Assembly (NCBI GenBank): GCA_030374735.1
Contig: JASCIV010000010.1
Location: forward strand, 1-64,000
Source of the DNA: Gracilaria caudata
Taxonomy: Eukaryota; Rhodophyta; Florideophyceae; Gracilariales; Gracilariaceae
Length of the DNA stretch: 64,000 nucleotides
Direction of reading: 5' to 3'
Made by a program: the position numbers and the translations under genes. Shown here piece after piece: positions 36,646-44,784 of the stretch (positions within the stretch are counted from its first letter, which is position 1; each line of letters starts with the position of its first letter). The notes below the pieces were generated by a model. That model worked only from the letters and a program-made list of their open reading frames with translations, was not told the origin of the DNA and made no database searches.

Positions 36646-38700
36646 TCACGACTCTGCTTGTTGTTGCTGCTGCTGCTGCTGCTGCCTCACCTTCTGCTCC
36701 ATCAGGAAGCGGTGGATCTGCTGGAACAGTTCGTCCTTCTCCACCGCGTTTTCGTCGCCGCACCCGCGCCCTCCGTCGCCGTCCACCACCTTCACCGCGC
36801 CGCTGCGGAACCCCGTCACGCCTCCGCGGTACGGCAGCACCGAGAAGTGCGCCTTGTCCGCCACCACCTCGTAGTCCTCGCCCTGATCGAATATGTAGTG
36901 CAGGTTTTCGCACAGCAGATGCAGACCCTTGTCCTCCTCGCTCTGTTGCTTCATCCACTCCTGATCGCCCTCGATAAACCTTCTCTCGCGCCTGCCCAAC
37001 TTGTCCGGCACACTGCTCGCCGCCGTGTACGACCCAGTCTCCCGACTGTAGTAGTGCTCGTTGCCCATCTTCTTGATCGCATTATCCAGATGCGTCAGCG
37101 CGTCCACGCGCACGCCCACAGTCGGCGACAGCAGCGTCTCCGCCACAATCTTGAACGCCAGCTTGTCCACATCATCGCCCTTCTCGTACACGGCGCGCCG
37201 TAACTCCCGCCACTCAGACAGCGATATGCGCGCGTCCAGAAAGTCCTGCGGAATGCGTTCCCCCTTCTTGCCAACCAGCGACGCATCAAACTCCTTTACA
37301 AATGGGTCCCAAGCAATCGGTTTCAACACCGCACCACCCGCCGCGCCCGCCCTGTCGCCATACATGCCCCCAGGCGCGCGTTCGCTGCGCAGCCGTGCTT
37401 GCGTCGTCTTCTCGCTGCGCAATCGCGGCGAGATAGGCTCGCCACTGCGCAGTCGCAACCCGCCCCCGCCCTCCGTTCTCCCCGTCTTCTCTGCGCCCAC
37501 TGCGCGCGTCAGCGACGCCCATCCGCCGAGGCGCGTCGTCGTCGCAGCCGCCGTCGTCGCAGCCACCGTCGTCGCAGCCACCGTCGCCGGCGCCACTGTC
37601 GGCGCGCCCGCTGCCTGGTCGCCGCGCGCCATTTCGCGCGCGTCTGCCACGCGCGTGGGTGTTGGCTCTCTCGGCGCACCATGTGTGGCGTCGCTGCCAA
37701 CGGTTGGTGCAGTCTTGCGCGCTACAGTGTCAATGTCCATGCGCTCTTCGCTGATCACCTCGCGCACAAGCTGGGGGGGGCTGGTAGGTGGTGCGGCTTG
37801 TTGTGGAGGTGCGTCGATGCGCTTCGTTTCGGCGTCGTCATGGCGCGGCGAAGGCTCTTTGGGGCGTGCTTCGGCGTCGCGCGTGGTGCGCACCGCGGCG
37901 GCGGTGGGCACGGCGGGCGCTTCGATGGGCTTGCTCGGTGGCGATGTTGGCAATGTTGGCGACGATGGCGATGAAAGTTGTTTTTCTTTCAAATCGGTGT
38001 TTAGCGTTATGCCTAGTTCGGCAAGCGTGCGACGGTCGCGCTCTTGATATGGGCGATCAAGCTCCTTGTTGGCGGCTTCAAGACGCTTCTGACTGAGCTT
38101 TGTGCGATGCGCGCGCCCTTTAATGTGAATGTCCATCGTCTTTTGACAGTACACGGAGATTCCGCACAGTTCACACAAGATGGGAGCGGCGGGCTTCTTC
38201 GCGGGCTTGTTGAATTTGCGCTTCTGCCATGCAGGCTTTTGTTGGTTGAAGTAGCGGCCGGTCCTGCCGTTGGCGTCGTCTTTGTTACGCTCCAAAGACA
38301 TGGCGCTGGCGTCGCGCTTCTGAGCGGGCGGCGAGCTGTTGCTGTGGCGCGTCGGTTGCGGTTGGTGCTCGAGATCATCCAAAAAAACCACGTCATCGTC
38401 GGGCGGCGGCGCCCTTTGCGGCGCGGGTGGCGGCGCGGCTTGCGGCGCGGCTTGCGGCGCGGCTTCGGGCGACTTGGGCGCGACGCTACGTTGCGCCGTG
38501 CGCGGCGGCGTGGGCGAAGGCGGCGGTTTGGTCGGCGGTGTGTGTTCCACCGGCTGATCGTAGTCCTCCCAGTTGATGTCCGGCATCTCGCAGTCGTCCG
38601 GCACCGGCAGCAGTCCAATCTCGTCCATATCGGTCGCCGCGCCCGGCGCGGAGGGCACGCGCGCGTTCATGGAGGACTCATTGTCGGCGACGGTGGCCAT
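36646..38700 (-). CDS. U1-type C2H2 zinc-finger protein, unknown role
   Basis: A 684-residue protein. The N-terminus has acidic segments, including DDDVVFLDDLEH (about 101-112), which resembles a SUMO-interacting motif. A U1-type (matrin-like) zinc finger follows at 176-198: Cys176-x2-Cys179-x12-His192-x5-His198. This kind of finger is found in RNA- and dsRNA-binding splicing proteins. A long Pro/Ala/Thr-rich region comes next, then a conserved-looking C-terminal part (about 480-665; FIEGDQEWMKQQSEEDKGLH, DYEVVADKAHFSVLPYRGG) and a poly-Gln tail of about nine Gln. The family was not identified; a role in RNA processing is a guess from the finger. It ends only 14 bases from the stop of the convergent RVxF gene. 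Confidence 0.82.
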   Translation of the reverse strand: MATVADNESSMNARVPSAPGAATDMDEIGLLPVPDDCEMPDINWEDYDQPVEHTPPTKPPPSPTPPRTAQRSVAPKSPEAAPQAAPQAAPPPAPQRAPPPDDDVVFLDDLEHQPQPTRHSNSSPPAQKRDASAMSLERNKDDANGRTGRYFNQQKPAWQKRKFNKPAKKPAAPILCELCGISVYCQKTMDIHIKGRAHRTKLSQKRLEAANKELDRPYQERDRRTLAELGITLNTDLKEKQLSSPSSPTLPTSPPSKPIEAPAVPTAAAVRTTRDAEARPKEPSPRHDDAETKRIDAPPQQAAPPTSPPQLVREVISEERMDIDTVARKTAPTVGSDATHGAPREPTPTRVADAREMARGDQAAGAPTVAPATVAATTVAATTAAATTTRLGGWASLTRAVGAEKTGRTEGGGGLRLRSGEPISPRLRSEKTTQARLRSERAPGGMYGDRAGAAGGAVLKPIAWDPFVKEFDASLVGKKGERIPQDFLDARISLSEWRELRRAVYEKGDDVDKLAFKIVAETLLSPTVGVRVDALTHLDNAIKKMGNEHYYSRETGSYTAASSVPDKLGRRERRFIEGDQEWMKQQSEEDKGLHLLCENLHYIFDQGEDYEVVADKAHFSVLPYRGGVTGFRSGAVKVVDGDGGRGCGDENAVEKDELFQQIHRFLMEQKVRQQQQQQQQQAES

Positions 38701-38933
38701 TTGCGCTCAGCAGTGCAATGCGATCTGCGCGCGGAGCTCGCGCGACGGGTGTGATGCGTCGCTACGTTGGCGACGGCGCGCGCTGGAAAGAGGCGCGCCG
38801 ATTGCGGTGAGCGCGGCAACGCGAGGCCATGCGAGAAACGTTAAAAACCGGGCGGGGCAGCGGTGACGAGCCGTCACCGCCGGCAGGGGGCGTGACGCGG
38901 CACGCGTGCGGCCCTTACAGCGCTCGACTGTAT

Positions 38934-39428
38934 TCACAGCTGCCGCACGCAGCGATCGATCAGTCGTTCGACCTCGTCATCGGCGAGATGGCCCATCTCC
39001 ACGGGAGCAGCCGCCGCCGCCGCCGCCGCCGTGCCCGCGGAAACAGCCGCGGCGCCAGCGGCCGAGTCCGGCGCGGCGCGGTCGAACGAGAAGCGAGTGG
39101 CCAGGAAGCCCTCGATGCGACGCACGCGGCTCTCCAGCGTGTGCAGGCGCGTCTCCACGTGCGACAGCCGCTGCGGCAGCGCGTGCAGCAGCTCGCCGCG
39201 ACGGCGGCGGCTGCGCCGCGCGCTCTCGCGGTTCTGCATCTTGCGGATGGCCGGCTTGAGCTCGTCGGGCGCGCCGCGCGTGGACGACGGCAGCGACGGC
39301 GAGCGGCGCGTGGGAGAGGAGTCTGCGGCGGAGGCGTCTTCGTGGTGCGGGTGGTGGTCGGCAGCGGCGGCAGCGGCGGCAGCGGCGGCAGCGGCATGCA
39401 CCGGGTGGTCGCCGTGCGATGGTTGCAT
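38934..39428 (-). CDS. bZIP transcription factor 1 of a tandem pair
   Basis: A 164-residue protein with poly-Ala and His-rich N-terminus. The basic region at about 58-77, KPAIRKMQNRESARRSRRRR, carries the invariant N-x7-R signature (NRESARRSR). The zipper follows: heptad positions L/V/I continue through RLSHVETRLHTLESRVRRIEGFL. Proline occurs at residue 85, in the first heptad, which is unusual for a continuous helix. The rest is Ala-rich with an acidic-basic end. The block GAPDELKPAIRKxQNxESA matches the neighbouring gene (39755-40473), so the two look like tandem duplicates. The gene is intronless. Confidence 0.85.
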   Translation of the reverse strand: MQPSHGDHPVHAAAAAAAAAAAADHHPHHEDASAADSSPTRRSPSLPSSTRGAPDELKPAIRKMQNRESARRSRRRRGELLHALPQRLSHVETRLHTLESRVRRIEGFLATRFSFDRAAPDSAAGAAAVSAGTAAAAAAAAPVEMGHLADDEVERLIDRCVRQL

Positions 39429-39432
39429 TCAA

Positions 39433-39464
39433 TGCGGGCGCTTTAATCTGCGGGCGCTTTAATC
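39433..39464. repeat. 16-bp tandem duplication just upstream of bZIP-1
   Basis: TGCGGGCGCTTTAATC is present twice head-to-tail (39433-39448, 39449-39464), starting 5 bases before the bZIP-1 ATG at 39428. It would lie in the 5' UTR or core promoter. Confidence 0.8.
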
Positions 39465-39754
39465 GGCGTGCGCTATCGATACGCGCGACCTACAGCGCTG
39501 CGGCAGTGCGGCTGCGTGTCATTGTTGAGCGCACGCGCGCGGCGCTGCACCTCAGCGCCTCAAGTAGCGCCGCGCGCGCGGGCGCGGCGCACGCGCGGGC
39601 GCGACGAGGCAGCGATCGACGAAGCGGCGCGCGACGGAGACGCGCTTGTAACCCACATGCCGCACGCACGCAAACCGTTTACAAGCGCTACAGGCGCAAC
39701 TTTAGACCGCTACAGTAGAAACTGCCCATTTACAGCCACAGACTCATCGCGATT

Positions 39755-40473
39755 TCACCATACCGGCGCCGGTAACCAAGCCGCCAATGCATCCAGCACA
39801 AACACGTCGTCCAGCCCGCCGTCGTGCACCTCCACGCCGCTCGCCACTTCCAGCGCCGCGCCGTCGAAACCCGCAAACAGCATCCTCTCGTCCTTCAGCG
39901 GCCGCGCGCCGTCGTCCATGCCGCCGCCGCGCGCGTCGCCCGCCGCCGTGCCGCCGTCCAGCGTGCTGGTCGACGTCCACCACGTTGAGCCCGCGCCCAG
40001 CTCGCGCGAGAGCTCCAGCGCCATCGCCGCGCCCGGCGGCGCCGACGGCGCGCGCAGCTTGCGCCGCGATTCCAACATGTCGTGCAGCGCGCGCACGCGC
40101 GCCTCCAGCATGCGGATGCGGCGGCATTGCTTGTCGAATTGCTCGTGGAACATGTGCGACGCCTGTTTCCTGCGCAGGCGCGATCGTTTGGCGGACTGTT
40201 CTCACCACAAAACTGATAGGTTAGCACCGAGCGTCCCGCACGCACATCCTGTGCACACCCGCAACTGCGTGTTTGGCTCAAACGTACCTCTGAGTTCTGC
40301 CGCTTGCGGATGGCGCGTCTGAGATGCGGCGGCGCGCCCTTCACCGACGTGGGCATGGCGTCGCACTGCTCGGCGCGCGCCAGCGCGGACGGCTCGTCGC
40401 TCGCGGGCGACACGCTTCGGTAGCCATCGGAGCTGCTGCAAGTAGCTTGGCTGGAGCTTGTAGAGAGCGACAT
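39755..40473 (-). CDS. bZIP transcription factor 2 of a tandem pair (one intron)
   Basis: Exon 1 is 40473-40288 (62 codons) and exon 2 is 40195-39755 (146 codons plus stop); the intron is 40196-40287, phase 0, GTACGT...AACAG. Splicing joins QNSE to SAKRSRLRRKQ, restoring a perfect N-x7-R basic region (NSESAKRSR, residues 60-68). The zipper-like helix has residues F/I/L/V/L at heptad spacing (EQFDKQCRRIRMLEARVRAL). The 208-residue product ends in a Gly/Asp-rich then hydrophobic tail. Ser-rich N-terminal residues may be phosphorylated. The intron interrupts the DNA-contacting helix, a position also used in other bZIP families. It is tandem with, and similar to, the gene at 38934. Confidence 0.87.
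40196..40287 (-). other. Intron of bZIP-2
   Basis: A 92-nt GT-AG intron with donor GAG/GTACGT, acceptor AACAG/TCC and a GCTAAC branch-like motif about 25 nt before the acceptor. Its removal completes the bZIP basic region. Confidence 0.88.
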
Positions 40474-40850
40474 GGAACGCGTAGACGGCGCGGAGCACAG
40501 TTGGCGCCACGCTGCGCGCGATCTCCGCGGCGCGCCGGCTCAACGCTTATCTACCTTCGTCTGCCGTACTAAAAAGAGTAGATATCTGCAAGCTCTGACG
40601 CTTGTACACGCAACACGCAACACGCAACAGGAGACGCGCAGCTGTAAATGGCGCGCGGCGAGCGCCCCTCATTTCTGCCAGGGCAAAAGCTGCTGGCGCA
40701 TTTGTAGCCCAACTGCGTCTGGGAAACTGCTCGCCAGCCTGGCCGCACGCACGCCGTCTGCCAGCGCTGGACGCACTGTGTGTGCCATCAAAGATTTAAA
40801 CTGCCAATCCGCGCGTGGTTCCAAAGCTGCGCGCCGCCGCCATTTTCACT
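40474..40850. other. Spacer between bZIP-2 and CLPTM1
   Basis: Same-strand spacer of about 380 bases: CLPTM1 3' UTR and bZIP-2 promoter. It contains three tandem copies of ACACGCA at 40606-40626. No gene is supported. Confidence 0.4.
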
Positions 40851-42893
40851 TTAGTCGTTCTTCTTGTCGCTTTCGCGCTTGTGTACACCTGTGAGCTCGC
40901 TGTCCGCCCCACCGCTGCTCACCTCCGCCCCGCCCTCGTCGAAATGCTGTCCAAACTCGTTCACGCGCTTCTTGTCCACCGGGTAAATCCATCGTTGATA
41001 CAGCACGATCAGGAACACTACGTCGTCTCGGAAGCACGCCAAGCGATGCATCCACGGCATCTTGATGATGAACGAGAACAGGTCGTCGATCACCGTGTTG
41101 AGCGTCTTGTACATCATTGCCTTCATCGGCATGTGCGCCACCGACTTCAATTTGTAGTTGATAAATATCTGTGGGAACATCATGATGAACCCGAATGCGT
41201 ACACCGCCCCCACCAGTGAGCTTATCACCCACGAATACCACGATTTGTGTTTTTCGTACAGCAGAGAATACACCGCATAGCAAATCACCAATGGATACAT
41301 CACGTACCCGAGATACTTCATTGCCTGATCATCATATTCCTTCGTCTTTTTCGAGTAGCTCTCGCGATCACTCATTGCAAACCACGGTATCACACCAAAC
41401 AGCCGCCTGTGTCCAAACCGTTCAAACTTCACCGCCTTGCCCACCTTCCACACCGCAATCAACAGCCCCACCCCATTTCCAATCGTAATCATCCACGATG
41501 TCTCGTTGTCCCATAGATACAAAAAGATAATGGCCTCCATCACAATATTCCATATCATACTTCTCACCGACACCCCTTCCATGCTCTTGATGTTCTTCCA
41601 GTGAGATATATCATTCTTGAACGCAAGCATCTCCAAAACGCTATGTGCAAGCGACACCACCACCGTGGTGCCCAGCAGAACAGGATTCGTGTCCGTGAAG
41701 ATTCGTTTCGAGTTGTCCTTCTCCTCTTCTCTCATCGCGCCCATGCTAATTTGCGTGTCCCACACAGTTTCAAACTGCTTGTACAGGCCCCATTTCATCA
41801 ATGACATTGGTGAAAACGACGTTTCTATTGTCACCTGTTTCACGCTCTCGTTCATCGGTTGCAACATATCACTCAACAGCCAGAATTCATTCACTTCCAA
41901 AGGCGGGTAGTACTCACGAGTTTCCGTGTCCACCCTGAACTGGAGCCCCGCCTGTGGCGGAAGCTCGCCCAGCCTGAGCTGAGAGCCTGCTGTCACCACC
42001 ACGATCGGCATCTGCGGCTTCCATACCTGATCGAAGCGCATGCGCACCGCTTCACCAGTGCATTGCTCGCTTTCGCAATGTTCGCTTTCGCTCTCGCCTT
42101 CGCCTTCGCTTTCGCTTTCGCTTTCGCTTTCGCTGTTGCTTTCATCGTCATCATCGGCACCGCCAAGCAAGCTCTTGCCCTCCTTTGACAGATCAACCTT
42201 GCGCCACTTGACCAACTCATGTGCGTAATACAGCACATTCTTTTCCACCATCTGATCCGTTAGCTTCTGAGGCTCAACGTCAAACAAGCTGTCCCGCACC
42301 ACGAACACGTGTGCATACCACGTGGTGTTCCGTGACGAAACGCTATGCGGCACGTCGAGCGTGATGTTCTTTGCCAAGTAGTTGGACTGTTTAGTGTTAA
42401 GCTCAAGTTGATCAGCGTGCCAAATAGCAGCCTTCTTGCCTGAAGATGAGGCCTCTTCAAAGCTCATGTGCTCATTCAAGTTAGCAAACACGCGCAGTTG
42501 CAACGCACAATCCTGTGGCCACGCATGCTGCAAAGTGATCTGAAAATACTTGGGGACCGGAGTTGCAGGCATTCCAAACATGGCGGTGAAAGGACTCGCC
42601 GCCGATTGCACCGTCTCCCTCAGTTCCTGCGGCGAAAGATCCGTTCTGGAGGAGACGGCTTCTTTTTGTTGCGCCCCCTTGGGCTTGAGATAATACTGAT
42701 ACAGAACGTACATGAGCAACAGGCGCATAACGAATTGTCGAATGGCCTCTCGTGCTTGCGGTTGCTGCGCTGCATTTGCGGGTTGTGTTTGTTGTGAAGT
42801 GTTAGAAGTTTCCGTGCTGACGGTATCACTCGGCTGAGATTCTCGCCGCGGCGCGCGGCGGCGACGGGCGGTGGTGGTGGTCTCTCCCGCCAT
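40851..42893 (-). CDS. CLPTM1: CLPTM1-family transmembrane protein
   Basis: A 680-residue protein read from MAGETTTTARRRR (ATG 42893). The N-terminal part has a first membrane segment (RQFVMRLLLMYVLYQYYL, about 50-68) and a large luminal domain. The C-terminal half carries several helices with the CLPTM1 hallmarks: the segment SHWKNIKSMEGVSVRSM, RLFGVIPWFAMSDRESYSKKTKEYDDQAMKYL, and VDKKRVNEFG near the end. The family retains and assembles multi-subunit receptors and scrambles lipids at the ER in animals. A Ser/Glu dipeptide repeat (about 270-295, SESESESEGEG) comes from a GAAAGC-type microsatellite at 42078-42140. The frame is open upstream to 43106, but the MAGE start fits the family better. 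Confidence 0.93.
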   Translation of the reverse strand: MAGETTTTARRRRAPRRESQPSDTVSTETSNTSQQTQPANAAQQPQAREAIRQFVMRLLLMYVLYQYYLKPKGAQQKEAVSSRTDLSPQELRETVQSAASPFTAMFGMPATPVPKYFQITLQHAWPQDCALQLRVFANLNEHMSFEEASSSGKKAAIWHADQLELNTKQSNYLAKNITLDVPHSVSSRNTTWYAHVFVVRDSLFDVEPQKLTDQMVEKNVLYYAHELVKWRKVDLSKEGKSLLGGADDDDESNSESESESESEGEGESESEHCESEQCTGEAVRMRFDQVWKPQMPIVVVTAGSQLRLGELPPQAGLQFRVDTETREYYPPLEVNEFWLLSDMLQPMNESVKQVTIETSFSPMSLMKWGLYKQFETVWDTQISMGAMREEEKDNSKRIFTDTNPVLLGTTVVVSLAHSVLEMLAFKNDISHWKNIKSMEGVSVRSMIWNIVMEAIIFLYLWDNETSWMITIGNGVGLLIAVWKVGKAVKFERFGHRRLFGVIPWFAMSDRESYSKKTKEYDDQAMKYLGYVMYPLVICYAVYSLLYEKHKSWYSWVISSLVGAVYAFGFIMMFPQIFINYKLKSVAHMPMKAMMYKTLNTVIDDLFSFIIKMPWMHRLACFRDDVVFLIVLYQRWIYPVDKKRVNEFGQHFDEGGAEVSSGGADSELTGVHKRESDKKND

Positions 42894-43338
42894 TGTTGCG
42901 ATTAGTGCCACAAGTCGTGAGCGACAAAGAGGGCGGCGTAGGTTGTATACCAGGGCGGTGTAGGTTGTATACCAGGGCGGTGTGGCCGCCGTCGGGGTGG
43001 CTGGCAAGGAAGGGAAGCGAAAGCAATTGACTGCAGTACGGAAGCGTGCACGCACTGACCGCGCGCGCAGCCAAGACAAAACCCGGATCAAAAAATCCAA
43101 CACCATGATGCGTGCAAATGCAGCCGAGCAACCTCAGCCACAAACCGCACTCCACCGTGCCCCACCGCTTGCACAAGACGTGCGACCCACGGCGGTTCTC
43201 CACCTCGCCTCGCTTCGTCTCTTCCAAGTTCAGATACTTGCGCCCTTGTATCTTGGCTTATCATCTGCGCTCTATCGCTATCACGAGCTCCATCTGCTTC
43301 TCATCGTCGCCCACAAATCTTCGTTTCCCCCATCGCAA
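42894..43338. promoter_or_regulatory. Divergent promoter, CLPTM1 / ACT protein, with 22-bp tandem repeat
   Basis: A 445-base divergent spacer. GTAGGTTGTATACCAGGGCGGT is present twice head-to-tail at 42938-42959 and 42960-42981, about 45 bases upstream of the CLPTM1 ATG. The region also marks the right edge of the GC-rich block. Confidence 0.5.
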
Positions 43339-44451
43339 ATGGCTTTCATCTCGCCTCTACCGCTCACCTTCCGCGCGCGCCACGCAACATGCGTTTCGTC
43401 GCCGTCTCGCACGCCCGAGGCTGCGCGCAGTCGCGTTGTGCGCATGGCCGCCAACGACGCCCCCTCCACCGCGGAGCCGCTGTCGCAGCTTCGCACCCAG
43501 GTGTACGGGCCCGAGGAAGACATCTGCACCTTTGGAGAAGAGTGTAATCTTTCGGAAGAAATTGTGAAGGAGTCCCCCGCTCTCAACCAACTCGTGTCCA
43601 AATACGTCTTCCCCATGCGCGACCACAACACACAGGTCTTCTTCGATAACTCCTTGTCAGACGACCACACTATCATGATTGTCTTCGCTGAGGATAGACA
43701 TGGACTTGTGCTCGACATTGTATCAGTGCTCAAGGCGCTTTCGGTACGAGTTCACCGCACCGCCAGCAGCGAGAATGATGCGCTTCAATTTATGCTCCAT
43801 CGTATTGAAGGCGAGTTACGTTCGGTTCGCGAGCTCGGTATTTCTATTAACAACTGCGTGGCCTTCTGGATTACTGATGAAGCCACCGGCGAAAAGATCT
43901 TTGATGACGGTCCCAGACTTGATCAGCTTACTACCTGTATCAAGCTTGAGCTCAACACACCTTACCCGCGTCCGCGTCCTGTCACAGATGACGCTTGGCA
44001 TCGCATCTCTGTGCAGAAGAATCGTGCCGACCGCTACACTGTGATATCTGTTCAGACTTCCGATCGACCCCGTCTGCTCGCCGAACTCACCAACGCTTTT
44101 GCCTCCATCAACATTGATGTCGCAAGCGCTACCATCAATACCTTTTCCGAACGTGTAGAGAACACGTTTTTCGTCACCAAAAGAGGCTTTAAGCAGCCAT
44201 TGTCTGAAGCAGATATCAAACTCGCCTTGAAAAATGTCGCCAAGGCTCTACTCAAAGTCGGACAGAGAGATCCGTCGGAGTCGTTTTGGTACCAAGTACG
44301 AGACGGCACGGCCGTCATCATTGCCGAAGCTATATTTATCGATGAAGTCAACAACCGCGAGCTTGCCATGTTCCGTTTCTCTCAGTTCGAAACCCCCAAC
44401 TTCAGGGGCCGCCTGCCTGACGTACCATATTGTCCCATTCTTCTTAAATAG
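43339..44451 (+). CDS. Plastid ACT-domain repeat protein (ACR11/ACR12-like)
   Basis: A 370-residue protein with a transit peptide, MAFISPLPLTFRARH, with Phe at position 3 and a processing-like VRM-A at 34-37. Two ACT domains follow. The first is about 109-160 (HTIMIVFAEDRHGLVLDIVSVLKAL) and the second about 232-295 (YTVISVQTSDRPRLLAELTNAFASINIDVASATINTF). ACT domains bind amino acids and regulate enzymes. Plant plastid ACR11 binds and activates glutamine synthetase 2 and ferredoxin-GOGAT. The architecture fits that class, but the ligand and partner are not shown here. No catalytic domain is attached. The frame is open upstream of 43339 across the divergent promoter; that part is not protein-like. 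Confidence 0.85.
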   Translation: MAFISPLPLTFRARHATCVSSPSRTPEAARSRVVRMAANDAPSTAEPLSQLRTQVYGPEEDICTFGEECNLSEEIVKESPALNQLVSKYVFPMRDHNTQVFFDNSLSDDHTIMIVFAEDRHGLVLDIVSVLKALSVRVHRTASSENDALQFMLHRIEGELRSVRELGISINNCVAFWITDEATGEKIFDDGPRLDQLTTCIKLELNTPYPRPRPVTDDAWHRISVQKNRADRYTVISVQTSDRPRLLAELTNAFASINIDVASATINTFSERVENTFFVTKRGFKQPLSEADIKLALKNVAKALLKVGQRDPSESFWYQVRDGTAVIIAEAIFIDEVNNRELAMFRFSQFETPNFRGRLPDVPYCPILLK

Positions 44452-44784
44452 TGATGATAAGTAAGCGTTGTTCAATTATTCAACTACGAAGTTTGTAGAA
44501 CAAGCTATTCATCTTGTAAATTACATTCATGTCATTGTATCAGTGGATCGCCCTCCTCGTCTCTCGAGCCGTTTACGAGACGTAGGTACGTTCATTCAGT
44601 CATTGTTTTCTCTCTACTAAACTTCTCGAGCTTCAGCTAGACCATTGTCCCAACCCATTCAGCTTCACACAAAAAAAAAAAAGTAACAGCTCGAGGAAAA
44701 CTACCCGACAACGCGCTTCCCTAGAAACTTCTCCATGCTAACATTGTCTGTACCCTTGTAGGACAATAATCGTGACCCTTGACT
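44452..44784. other. Convergent spacer, ACT protein / PLD
   Basis: Short convergent spacer with a poly-A run near 44670-44682. No gene is supported. Confidence 0.35.

Noticed and set aside
36660..36690. CAG/CTG repeat as a CRISPR or mobile repeat
   Set aside because: It encodes the poly-Gln tail of the zinc-finger protein; no spacers or direct-repeat array exist.
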